Below, piece by piece: positions 57,050-64,000 of a stretch of 64,000 nucleotides of DNA. The notes under the pieces were generated by a model. That model did no database searches and was not told the DNA's origin. It saw nothing but the letters and a program-made list of their open reading frames with translations. Every line of letters starts with the position of its first letter. The stretch's first letter is position 1. A program made the position numbers and the translations under genes. Origin of the DNA: Saliniradius amylolyticus (GTDB taxonomy: Bacteria; Pseudomonadota; Gammaproteobacteria; Enterobacterales; Alteromonadaceae); contig NZ_CP029347.1 of assembly GCF_003143555.1 (NCBI RefSeq), positions 2,604,001 through 2,668,000 on the forward strand. Direction: 5' to 3'.

Positions 57050-57909
57050 AACTTATTATCATCAGTGGCCGCTCTGGCTCAGGCAAGTCTATCGTTTTGA
57101 GGGCACTGGAAGATCTGGGCTACTACTGCGTGGATAACATTCCAGTAAACCTGCTACCCACCCTGACCCATACTGTGGTGGACGAATACGACCAGGTAGC
57201 CGTATCCATCGATGTGCGCAACCTGCCTAAAAACCCCGATGATTTGGTAGAAATTCTGGATTATCTTCCGGCCAGTTGGGAACTGACCATTCTCTATCTG
57301 GATGCCAGCGATGACGTGCTGGTAAAACGCTTTAGCGAAACCCGGCGCTTGCACCCCTTATCCAAAAATAGCATATCCCTGACCGACGCCATTCAGACGG
57401 AGAAAGATCTCTTAGTTCCCATTACCGAACGCGCCGACCTCTATATCGATACGGGCGAGTTAACTGTCCACCAGCTGGCCGAACTGGTACGGGAGAGAAT
57501 TCTGGGCAAGAAAAGCTCACGGTTGGTACTGGTGTTTGAATCTTTCGGCTTTAAGCACGGTATTCCCAAGGACGCCGATTATGTCTTCGACGCCCGTTTT
57601 CTGCCCAATCCCCACTGGGAACCCGACCTTAAGCCTTTGACCGGAAAAGACCCTGAAGTAGAGGCTTTCCTGGGCGGCGAAACCATCGTCACCAAGTTTA
57701 TCTGGCAAATACAGAACCTGATCGCCACATGGCTGCCTCACTTAGAGCGCAATAACCGTAGCTATGTGACTATTGCCATCGGCTGCACCGGTGGCCAGCA
57801 TCGCTCAGTGTATGTGGCCGAATGCCTGGCGCGCAGCTTTAAGGTGACCCATCCGGATGTGCAGATCCGGCACCGGGAACTGGCTCGACAGGAAGCCCAT
57901 GAAAATTGA
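57046..57909 (+). CDS. rapZ: RNase adapter protein RapZ
   Basis: Senses glucosamine-6-phosphate and steers decay of the GlmZ small RNA, so linking to amino-sugar supply for the wall. The 287-aa protein begins at TTG 57046 inside a TTGA overlap; no ATG fits the family N-terminus. P-loop GRSGSGKS at residues 8-15, Walker-B-like and central FESFGFKHGIPKDADYVFDARFLPNPHW, and GCTGGQHRSVYVAECLA in the C-terminal RNA-binding half. No GlmZ or GlmY gene is visible here. Confidence 0.96.
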   Translation: MKLIIISGRSGSGKSIVLRALEDLGYYCVDNIPVNLLPTLTHTVVDEYDQVAVSIDVRNLPKNPDDLVEILDYLPASWELTILYLDASDDVLVKRFSETRRLHPLSKNSISLTDAIQTEKDLLVPITERADLYIDTGELTVHQLAELVRERILGKKSSRLVLVFESFGFKHGIPKDADYVFDARFLPNPHWEPDLKPLTGKDPEVEAFLGGETIVTKFIWQIQNLIATWLPHLERNNRSYVTIAIGCTGGQHRSVYVAECLARSFKVTHPDVQIRHRELARQEAHEN

Positions 57910-58171
57910 AAAAACACTCACCATCATCAATAAACTGGGCCTTCATGCCCGGGCCGCAACTCAGTTAGCGAAGTTAACGAACCAGTTTGATGCGACTGTC
58001 ACTCTTTATCAGGGCGATAAGTCAGCCAATGCCAACAGTGTGTTAGGCCTGATGATGCTGGAGTCTTCTCAGGGTAAAGAAGTACGGGTGATCAGCGAAG
58101 GCGAAGACGCGGAAGCGGCCATGGCTGCGGTGGAGCAGCTGATCCAGCAAAGATTCAACGAGTCCGAATAG
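57899..58171 (+). CDS. npr: HPr-like phosphocarrier NPr of the nitrogen PTS
   Basis: HPr-family phosphocarrier that passes phosphate from EI-Ntr to PtsN. Start at ATG 57899 with AGGAAG upstream; 90 aa. The active histidine is H16 in KLGLHARAA, and the regulatory serine region is ANANSVLGLMMLESSQG. It overlaps rapZ by 11 bases. Confidence 0.95.
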   Translation: MKIEKTLTIINKLGLHARAATQLAKLTNQFDATVTLYQGDKSANANSVLGLMMLESSQGKEVRVISEGEDAEAAMAAVEQLIQQRFNESE

Positions 58172-58248
58172 TAAAATAACTGCTGATCTTAACCGCCGCT
58201 TCCTCTAAACTATAAGTCAAATCAATAGCTTGCAGGCAGTAAAACGGC

Positions 58249-59607
58249 ATGGAAGAGGACTTTGAAACTCAATCCTCGTCGCAGCAGTTAGAGGCCATTA
58301 ACGAGGCCTTAAGCAGCGGCATGTATGTGCATGTGCGCAAGATGCTGCACCACATGCCTGCCGCCGATGTCGCTTTCCTGCTCGAGTCTTCTCCTTCCAA
58401 GACTCGGGCCGTGCTCTGGCAATTGATCGATCCCGATTTCCACGGTGATGTGCTCGAAGAGCTGTCCGAGGATGTGCGTAATGGCATCATCCGTCAGATG
58501 ATGCCGGAGAAACTGGCCGGCGCTTTGGAAGACATGGATACCGACGACCTGGCCGAACTGCTGCGCGGCCTGCCGGATACCATCTTCCAGGAAGTACTCA
58601 AATCCATGGATGAGCAAGATCGGCAACGGGCCGAGCAGGCCCTGTCCTTTGGTGAGGACACTGCCGGTTTCATCATGAACACGGACACCATCACCCTGCG
58701 TCCGGAAGTCACCATCGATGTCATATTGCGTTACCTACGCCTGAAAGGTGATCTGCCCAAAGACACCGACGCCTTCTATGTGGTGAACCGTCATGACAAG
58801 CTTATCGGTATTGTGCCATTGACCCGATTGCTTACCGCCACCTCGGATATGACCATCGAAGAGCTTATGAACGAGGAGCCTGAGACGATCCCGGCGGATA
58901 TGCCCGAAGGCGAAGTGGCGAAGCTGTTCGAACGGTACAACTGGGTGTCGGCACCGGTCGTGGACGAAGATAACCATCTGCTGGGCCGTATCACCATTGA
59001 TGACGTCGTGGACATTATCCGCGAAGAAGCCGAACACTCCATGATGAGCATGGTGGGTTTGGATGATGAAGAAGATACCTTTGCTCCGGTGCTAAAAAGT
59101 ACCCAGCGTCGCTCTATCTGGCTGGGTGTGAATCTGGTGACCGCCCTGATGGCCGCCATGGTCAGCGACCTGTTCGAGGCTACCCTGAGTCAGTTAGCCG
59201 TCTTAGCCATCCTCAACACCATTGTCCCAAGCATGGGCGGGGTGGCGGGTAATCAAACCCTAACCCTGGTGATCCGCGGTATGGCTCTGGGCCATGTGGG
59301 CACCAGTAACGCTCGTTGGCTGATTAACAAGGAGCTGGCTATCGGAGCCTTAAATGGCGTGATTTGGGCGGTACTGATCGCCGGTGTCATCGCCTTGTGG
59401 AAGCAGGACCTGGTACTCGGCGGCATCATCGCCTTTGCCATGATGTGCAACATGTTCGCCGCCGGTCTGGCCGGTGCCACCTTGCCACTGATCATGAAGA
59501 AGATGAACATCGACCCTGCTCTGGCCGGCAGCGTAATACTGACTACCATCACTGATGTGGTGGGCATTTTCGCCTTCCTTGGCACGGCCACCTTACTGCT
59601 GATGTAA
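58249..59607 (+). CDS. mgtE: Magnesium transporter MgtE
   Basis: Mg2+-selective channel gated by cytoplasmic Mg2+. The 452-aa protein has the N domain (about 20-130, superhelical: VAFLLESSPSKTRAVLWQLI...), two CBS domains (about 130-255, with MNTDTITLRPEVTIDVIL and MNEEPETIPADMPEGEVAKLF), a plug helix, and five C-terminal membrane helices with GGVAGNQTLTLVIRGMALG and the pore-lining segment MKKMNIDPALAGSVILTTITDVVG. Downstream of npr with a 77-base gap; it may be read from the same transcript. Confidence 0.96.
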   Translation: MEEDFETQSSSQQLEAINEALSSGMYVHVRKMLHHMPAADVAFLLESSPSKTRAVLWQLIDPDFHGDVLEELSEDVRNGIIRQMMPEKLAGALEDMDTDDLAELLRGLPDTIFQEVLKSMDEQDRQRAEQALSFGEDTAGFIMNTDTITLRPEVTIDVILRYLRLKGDLPKDTDAFYVVNRHDKLIGIVPLTRLLTATSDMTIEELMNEEPETIPADMPEGEVAKLFERYNWVSAPVVDEDNHLLGRITIDDVVDIIREEAEHSMMSMVGLDDEEDTFAPVLKSTQRRSIWLGVNLVTALMAAMVSDLFEATLSQLAVLAILNTIVPSMGGVAGNQTLTLVIRGMALGHVGTSNARWLINKELAIGALNGVIWAVLIAGVIALWKQDLVLGGIIAFAMMCNMFAAGLAGATLPLIMKKMNIDPALAGSVILTTITDVVGIFAFLGTATLLLM

Positions 59608-59625
59608 TTCCCTTTTAACGGTCTT

Positions 59626-60873
59626 CTAAGTCGTCGCCTGAGCGCCCTGCTCCACTTGAGTCAGGCGACGGAAGAAAAACAGGCTTACCATAATGGCGGC
59701 AATGGGAATAACCGAGAAATAAAACGCCGTCTGACCATCGAAACGACCAAAGACAACGCCGGTGATAACGGACCCGGTGGTACCGCCCAGAGCCGAAAAG
59801 ATCACGATAAGTCCTGTCATTGGTGAGTGCTGCTGCACGGGCAGCGACGACAGCATAATGGAGTTAATCGCCGGATAAATGGGCGCCATGAACAGCCCTA
59901 TCACGGGCAGTAAGAAAGCCGCAGCCGGAATATTATCCCAGGTGACTTTTACTGAATAGTCAATATCACCGGCCATCGGCATCACCACAAGAATCAGCAC
60001 CGCCATCACCACCAAACAGACATTCAATAGCCAGTACCAGTTAAAGAACTTCATCAGCGCCCCTGCCCCTAAGCGTCCGAATGCCAGACAGGCCGCGAAA
60101 ATACTGGTGATCTGTACACTGATGTCGGTCGGCAGATTCAGCACCTCGTTATTGAAGGTGGGCAACCACGTGCCAATGCCCTGTTCGATCAGCACATACA
60201 AAAAGGCCGAAATAATAAACACCATCACCAATGGCTTGTACGTAAGCTTAAGCATGGCGATAAACTCTCTGACCGGCATGGGCTTGCCCTCAGGAACCGG
60301 ATTTGAGAAAGGCGTCACTAAGAGCAATAACACGTTGATAAAAGACAATCCCGCCAGCCACCAATACACATTCAGCCACCCCAACGAAGACGGATTATCG
60401 GCGTCCATAAAGGCACCAAACAACCAGTACCCGGACAAGACCCCCATCATAAACATACCTTCAATCACATTCATGACCGAGGCATGCTGCTGACGGTCGT
60501 CGGTAATCAATCCTACCGTCGAATACAGCGAGACTTTGACCATGCCAAAAGCGCTGCCCACGATAAAAAACAACACCTTGGACATTAAGAACCCAGGAAT
60601 CACGGGCATTAACAAACAAGCCAGACCAACGGCTGTAGTGCCCACCAGCATGGCGCGGCGATAACCAAAGCGTGGTAGGTAAGCCGCCACCAGAAATGAC
60701 ACTAAGGCAATGGGTAAATCTTTAAAGCCTTCCAGCACACTGGCGGCTTCTTTACTCACCTGATAGGAGTTGATCACCTGTAAGATGACCGTGCCCACAC
60801 TGTTCAGCAGTATGGCAAACACAAAGTAAGTCATGATCAGGGCCAGTTTTACACGCAATCGATTTTCTATCAT
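59626..60873 (-). CDS. MFS transporter, probable disaccharide importer
   Basis: 415-aa major facilitator with about twelve hydrophobic segments. The loop 2-3 signature is present as LPRFGYRRAMLVG, with charged loops between segments. A cytoplasmic loop near the middle has NPVPEGKPMPVREF. It is divergent from the GH65 phosphorylase gene and shares the LacI-type operator, so import of the sugar that the phosphorylase cleaves is the likely role; substrate not proven by sequence. A 10-bp inverted repeat (59632-59641 and 59661-59670) falls within its last codons. Confidence 0.85.
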   Translation of the reverse strand: MIENRLRVKLALIMTYFVFAILLNSVGTVILQVINSYQVSKEAASVLEGFKDLPIALVSFLVAAYLPRFGYRRAMLVGTTAVGLACLLMPVIPGFLMSKVLFFIVGSAFGMVKVSLYSTVGLITDDRQQHASVMNVIEGMFMMGVLSGYWLFGAFMDADNPSSLGWLNVYWWLAGLSFINVLLLLVTPFSNPVPEGKPMPVREFIAMLKLTYKPLVMVFIISAFLYVLIEQGIGTWLPTFNNEVLNLPTDISVQITSIFAACLAFGRLGAGALMKFFNWYWLLNVCLVVMAVLILVVMPMAGDIDYSVKVTWDNIPAAAFLLPVIGLFMAPIYPAINSIMLSSLPVQQHSPMTGLIVIFSALGGTTGSVITGVVFGRFDGQTAFYFSVIPIAAIMVSLFFFRRLTQVEQGAQATT

Positions 60874-60909
60874 GGCAACTCCACAGGCTGGCGGCTTTAT
60901 CTCAATTCC

Positions 60910-60937
60910 AGTTTACGGTAAATTAACATTATTGCAA
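60910..60937 (-). promoter_or_regulatory. Possible promoter of the MFS gene overlapping the operator
   Basis: Minus-strand TTGCAA (60937-60932, 4/6) and TAAACT (60915-60910, 4/6) with a 16-base spacer. The -35 lies inside the LacI-type operator, a repression geometry. Confidence 0.4.
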
Positions 60938-60947
60938 TCGATTGCAA
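60932..60947. promoter_or_regulatory. LacI/GalR-family operator between the MFS and GH65 genes
   Basis: Perfect 16-base palindrome TTGCAATCGATTGCAA with the central CG typical of LacI-family sites (TGnAAnCGnTTnCA pattern). It is 59 bases from the MFS ATG and 46 bases from the GH65 ATG, so one regulator could control both directions. Confidence 0.85.
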
Positions 60948-60992
60948 AACAATTACACTAGAGCCATCGATCATCAACAATGGCTCTGGAAT

Positions 60993-63308
60993 ATGATTAA
61001 TGCCACTCACTCCCCGAAGTTCGCCGTCGAGCCCTGGCACCTGACCAGTAAGCAGCAGCAGTCCGGCAATCCGCAGCTGGAAGAAACCTTGTTTGCTTTA
61101 GCCAATGGTTATATTGGCAGCCGGGGCACCGATACCCAGGCTCCCGAAGCAGGCCAACCTCACTGTGAAGGCACCTACTTAAACGGTGTTTACAGTCGCG
61201 AGCCCATTCAGTACGGGGAAAAAGCCTATGGTTATGCCAGTCATAACGACAAAATTCTGCAGGTTCCCAACGGCAAGCGACTGGACATTTGGGTAGACGG
61301 ACAGCCGCTTACGACAGCCAATGCCATTGCCGATGAACAACGTCTGGATATGAGCGACGCCACCCTGACCCGTACGACCCAGTGGACGCTCACTAATGGT
61401 CACAGTCTGACTCTCACCTGCCAGCGGCTGGTATCACTGGCAGAAAGCCAGCTAATGGTGCAACGGCTTGAGTTTAATTACCAGGGCCCCTCAGTCACCC
61501 TGGAGGTAAGGTCTCTACTGGATGCCGATTACGGCGTAAAGTTCGATAGTGACGATCCCAGAGCCGGTCAATTAAATATGGCCGAGAACCTGACGCTGCA
61601 AGACAGCCAGGTAGACGATACCCGTACCTGGATGCGCCACCGGGTCAACCACACCCCGTTCATTATCGACAGCGCTACGGCATTGCATTTCTCACGCCCC
61701 CCAGAACAGAGCGAGGTGCAGCAGCTCCCAGCTCAAGTGGGGCAGACACTGCGTTTCCATCTGGATGGTAAGCCCTTAATCCTGGAGAAGCATGTCGCCT
61801 ACCGTCACCAGGGCCCGGGCGATCAGGGTTTGAGCGAGGTGGAGCAAGTATTGGACAAGGCTCTGAGGCTGGGCTGGGAGGGAGCCTACCAGGACCATCA
61901 GCGGCAGGCGGAAGCTTTCTGGCACAGCAGTCAGGTCAGTATTGACGGTGATGATGCCCTCGAACAGGGCTTGCGATTTAATATGCTGCACCTGTTTATG
62001 TCCACCGGCCGCAGTGGCTTTAACAATATCGGCGCCAAGGGCCTGACGGGTCACGGTTACGATGGGCACTATTTCTGGGATACGGAAATCTACATTCTGG
62101 CCTTCTTAACCCACACCAATCCCGAATTGGCTAAGCAATGCCTAAAGTATCGTTACCATTATTTAGACGGTGCCCGCCAGCGAGCTCGGACCATGAGTCA
62201 CAAACGCGGGGCTCTTTTCCCCTGGCGCACCATTGGCGGCGATGAATGCTCGGCCTATTACCCGGCAGGAACAGCCCAATACCATATCAATGCGGCCATT
62301 GCCTTTGGCGTCAAACGCTATCTGGATAATACCCATGACTGGGGGTTTATTCGGGAAAACGGTGCCGAGCTGGTCTTTGAAACTGCCCGGCTGTGGCTGG
62401 ATTTGGGACACTTTAACCCCGCCAGGCAAGACTTATTTTGCATCGACGAAGTGACCGGTCCCGATGAATACAGCGCACTGGTGAACAATAATTTTTATAC
62501 CAACGCCATGGCTCAGGCTCATCTGCGTTTTGCCGTGCAGATTGCTCACCACCTTAGCCAGCATTATCAAGAGGACTGGCAAAGGTTAGTTTCAGAGCTG
62601 GGGCTTGAAGCCCGGGAAGTGGATCTGTGGCACGACGCTGCCGAGGCCATGTACCTGCCCTACGACGAAAGCCGGGGCATCAGTAAACAAGACGATCTGT
62701 TCCTGGAGCGGGAGCGCTGGGATTTTGCCAACACCCCGGCTGACCACTATCCGTTGCTGCTGCATTATCACCCTCTGGTGCTGTATCGCCATCAGGTGCT
62801 CAAACAAGCCGATGTGATCCTGGCCATGTTCTTGCTCGATGATCGGTTCGACCCGGCTCTGAAACAGCGCAATCTGGACTATTACGAGCCATTGACCACT
62901 CATGACTCCACGTTATCGAGCTGTATTCATAGCATTGCATTTGCCGAGTTGGGCCAGTTGCAACGGGCCTATGAGTTTTACCACGATACTGTGCGAATGG
63001 ATATCGACAATCGCCATGCCAACACCGAGTACGGTATTCACACCGCCTGTATGGCTGGCTCATGGATGGGTATTGTCAATGGTTTTGCGGGCTTGAGGAT
63101 CAGACACGATGGCCCCTACCTCAGTCCTAGGCTGCCAGAGCAGTGGCAAGGTTATCAATTCCGGTTTCGTTATCTGGACTGCCTGCTGGAAGTGAAGGTC
63201 ACAGCCAGGAACACCACCTATACCTTGTTGGAAGGCGAGGCGATGACCCTGCACCACTATGACCAGAGTCTGTCTCTGGTCCCGAACCGCCCCAACCAAA
63301 TAGCTTAG
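60993..63308 (+). CDS. GH65 family disaccharide phosphorylase (kojibiose/nigerose/maltose type)
   Basis: Cytoplasmic inverting phosphorylase that cleaves an alpha-glucodisaccharide with phosphate to beta-glucose-1-phosphate and glucose. Start set at ATG 60993 (771 aa). A TTG at 60942 would begin inside the operator. N-terminal beta-sandwich (LEETLFALANGYIGSRGT), linker, then the (alpha/alpha)6 barrel with GHYFWDTEIYILAFLTH and the catalytic acid E492 in GPDEYS. C-terminal jellyroll with YGIHTACMAGSWMGIVNGFAGLRI. The substrate loop reads GDECSAYYPAGTAQYHIN, unlike the maltose phosphorylase pattern as I remember it, so kojibiose or nigerose specificity is possible. pgmB follows 9 bases later. 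Confidence 0.92.
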   Translation: MINATHSPKFAVEPWHLTSKQQQSGNPQLEETLFALANGYIGSRGTDTQAPEAGQPHCEGTYLNGVYSREPIQYGEKAYGYASHNDKILQVPNGKRLDIWVDGQPLTTANAIADEQRLDMSDATLTRTTQWTLTNGHSLTLTCQRLVSLAESQLMVQRLEFNYQGPSVTLEVRSLLDADYGVKFDSDDPRAGQLNMAENLTLQDSQVDDTRTWMRHRVNHTPFIIDSATALHFSRPPEQSEVQQLPAQVGQTLRFHLDGKPLILEKHVAYRHQGPGDQGLSEVEQVLDKALRLGWEGAYQDHQRQAEAFWHSSQVSIDGDDALEQGLRFNMLHLFMSTGRSGFNNIGAKGLTGHGYDGHYFWDTEIYILAFLTHTNPELAKQCLKYRYHYLDGARQRARTMSHKRGALFPWRTIGGDECSAYYPAGTAQYHINAAIAFGVKRYLDNTHDWGFIRENGAELVFETARLWLDLGHFNPARQDLFCIDEVTGPDEYSALVNNNFYTNAMAQAHLRFAVQIAHHLSQHYQEDWQRLVSELGLEAREVDLWHDAAEAMYLPYDESRGISKQDDLFLERERWDFANTPADHYPLLLHYHPLVLYRHQVLKQADVILAMFLLDDRFDPALKQRNLDYYEPLTTHDSTLSSCIHSIAFAELGQLQRAYEFYHDTVRMDIDNRHANTEYGIHTACMAGSWMGIVNGFAGLRIRHDGPYLSPRLPEQWQGYQFRFRYLDCLLEVKVTARNTTYTLLEGEAMTLHHYDQSLSLVPNRPNQIA

Positions 63309-63317
63309 GAGAACGCC

Positions 63318-63974
63318 ATGATCACCAGCTTTATTTTTGATTTGGACGGCGTCATCACCGACACCGCCGAATTCCACTTTAAGGCCTGGTCCGCCCTGGC
63401 CAACAAGTTGGATATCCCATTCAGTCGCGACGATAACGAACAGCTAAAAGGCGTAGATCGCATGGGCTCGTTGCAGTTTATTCTCGACAAGTCCGATCAA
63501 TCATTTTCCGAGACTGACAAGCAGGCTCTGGCCGATGAGAAAAACACGCTCTATCAGTCCATGCTGGATACGATGCAACCATCGGATATTTTCCCCGGAG
63601 CCCGCGAGTTGTTAGAACAGCTGCGTGCCAGGGACTTTAATATCGCCCTCGCATCCGCCAGTAAAAACGCCCGCCGCGTTCTGGACTGTTTACAAATCAC
63701 CGACGCCTTCGACTATATCGTCGATGCCGCCAACGTCCGCTATGGCAAGCCCGACCCTGAAACCTTCCTGACCGCTGCTCAGGGGCTGAAAGTAGCGCCT
63801 TTGGAATGTGTGGGCATTGAGGACGCTCAGGCAGGACTGGAGAGTATTATCGGTGCCGGTATGCACTCGGTGGGCATCGGTGATGCCAAGACCCTGAAGC
63901 GAGCAGAACTGGTCTACCCCAGTATCGCCGCTCTTAATCTGAACGAGGTTTTGGCCCTCGGTCAGTCGTCGTAA
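63318..63974 (+). CDS. pgmB: Beta-phosphoglucomutase
   Basis: HAD-family mutase converting beta-glucose-1-phosphate (the GH65 product) to glucose-6-phosphate. The 218-aa protein has motif I DLDGVITDTAEFH with D8 nucleophile and D10 acid/base, the cap specificity stretch LKGVDRMGSL, motif II IALASASKNA, and ECVGIEDAQAGLESIIGAGM. Nine bases after the GH65 stop with AGGAG upstream, so the two are one operon. Confidence 0.96.
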   Translation: MITSFIFDLDGVITDTAEFHFKAWSALANKLDIPFSRDDNEQLKGVDRMGSLQFILDKSDQSFSETDKQALADEKNTLYQSMLDTMQPSDIFPGARELLEQLRARDFNIALASASKNARRVLDCLQITDAFDYIVDAANVRYGKPDPETFLTAAQGLKVAPLECVGIEDAQAGLESIIGAGMHSVGIGDAKTLKRAELVYPSIAALNLNEVLALGQSS

Positions 63975-64000
63975 CGGCGGCTAGACTCACGCACCTGCAA

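Noticed and set aside
60942-60992. Upstream TTG start for the GH65 gene
   Set aside because: It would start inside the LacI-type palindrome and adds residues not typical of the family; the ATG at 60993 is better.

Overview
The window looks like the chromosome of a marine or aquatic gammaproteobacterium of the Alteromonadales (Alteromonadaceae-like). The evidence is gene order: a complete mra/dcw division cluster, rsmI-lpoA-yraN-diaA-dolP, sspB-sspA-petCBA-rpsI-rplM-zapE, zapG-degQ-degS, murA-ibaG-mlaBCDEF and kdsC-lptCAB-rpoN-hpf-ptsN-rapZ-npr all follow the enterobacterial/Alteromonadales arrangement. Added to these are lineage-typical extras: a large TonB-dependent receptor next to an S9 peptidase, a SapC-family protein, and a GH65 phosphorylase with beta-phosphoglucomutase. 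The genus call is inference. Almost the whole window is housekeeping sequence. There is no prophage, insertion sequence, CRISPR array, tRNA or rRNA, and I found no clearly new multi-gene system.

Layout. 1-3615 (+): end of pilC, pilD, coaE, zapD, yacG. 3605-25547 (-): mutT, secA, an M23 peptidase in the place of secM, lpxC, ftsZ, ftsA, ftsQ, ddl, murC, murG, ftsW, murD, mraY, murF, murE, ftsI, ftsL, rsmH, mraZ. Most of these junctions overlap by 1-11 bases, so translation is probably coupled. 25548-25848 is the mra control region, with three MraZ boxes and a second, inverted box cluster. 25849-28401: sapC-family gene, a PLP-dependent cysteine-synthase-like gene, and rnpB (RNase P RNA, - strand). 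28402-32621: rsmI (-), then lpoA-yraN-diaA-dolP (+). 32868-38046 (+): TonB-dependent receptor and secreted S9 peptidase. 38110-44224 (-): sspB, sspA, cytochrome bc1 (petC, petB, petA), rpsI, rplM, zapE. 44405-47470 (+): zapG, degQ, degS. 47532-52116 (-): murA, ibaG, mlaB-F. 52389-59607 (+): kdsC, lptC, lptA, lptB, rpoN, hpf, ptsN, rapZ, npr, mgtE. 59626-63974: an MFS transporter (-) divergent from a GH65 phosphorylase and pgmB (+), with a perfect LacI-type operator between them.

How the genes work together. Much of the window builds and guards the cell envelope. Peptidoglycan precursors come from MurA, MurC-F, Ddl, MraY and MurG; septal synthesis from FtsI, FtsW, FtsL, FtsQ, FtsA and FtsZ; divisome helpers are ZapD, ZapE and ZapG. 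Lipid A/LPS is made and exported by LpxC, KdsC and LptABC. Phospholipid asymmetry is kept by Mla and DolP, LpoA activates a penicillin-binding protein, and DegQ/DegS handle periplasmic quality control and stress sensing. The receptor/peptidase pair suggests peptide scavenging. The terminal cluster suggests import of an alpha-glucodisaccharide, its phosphorolysis to beta-glucose-1-phosphate, and conversion to glucose-6-phosphate.

The best leads are regulatory or structural: the inverted MraZ box cluster, the LacI operator with a GH65 enzyme whose motifs do not look like maltose phosphorylase, the calcium-loop-like repeats and six cysteine pairs in the TonB receptor, the terminator that separates secA from the upstream gene, and the hairpins in the rplM leader.
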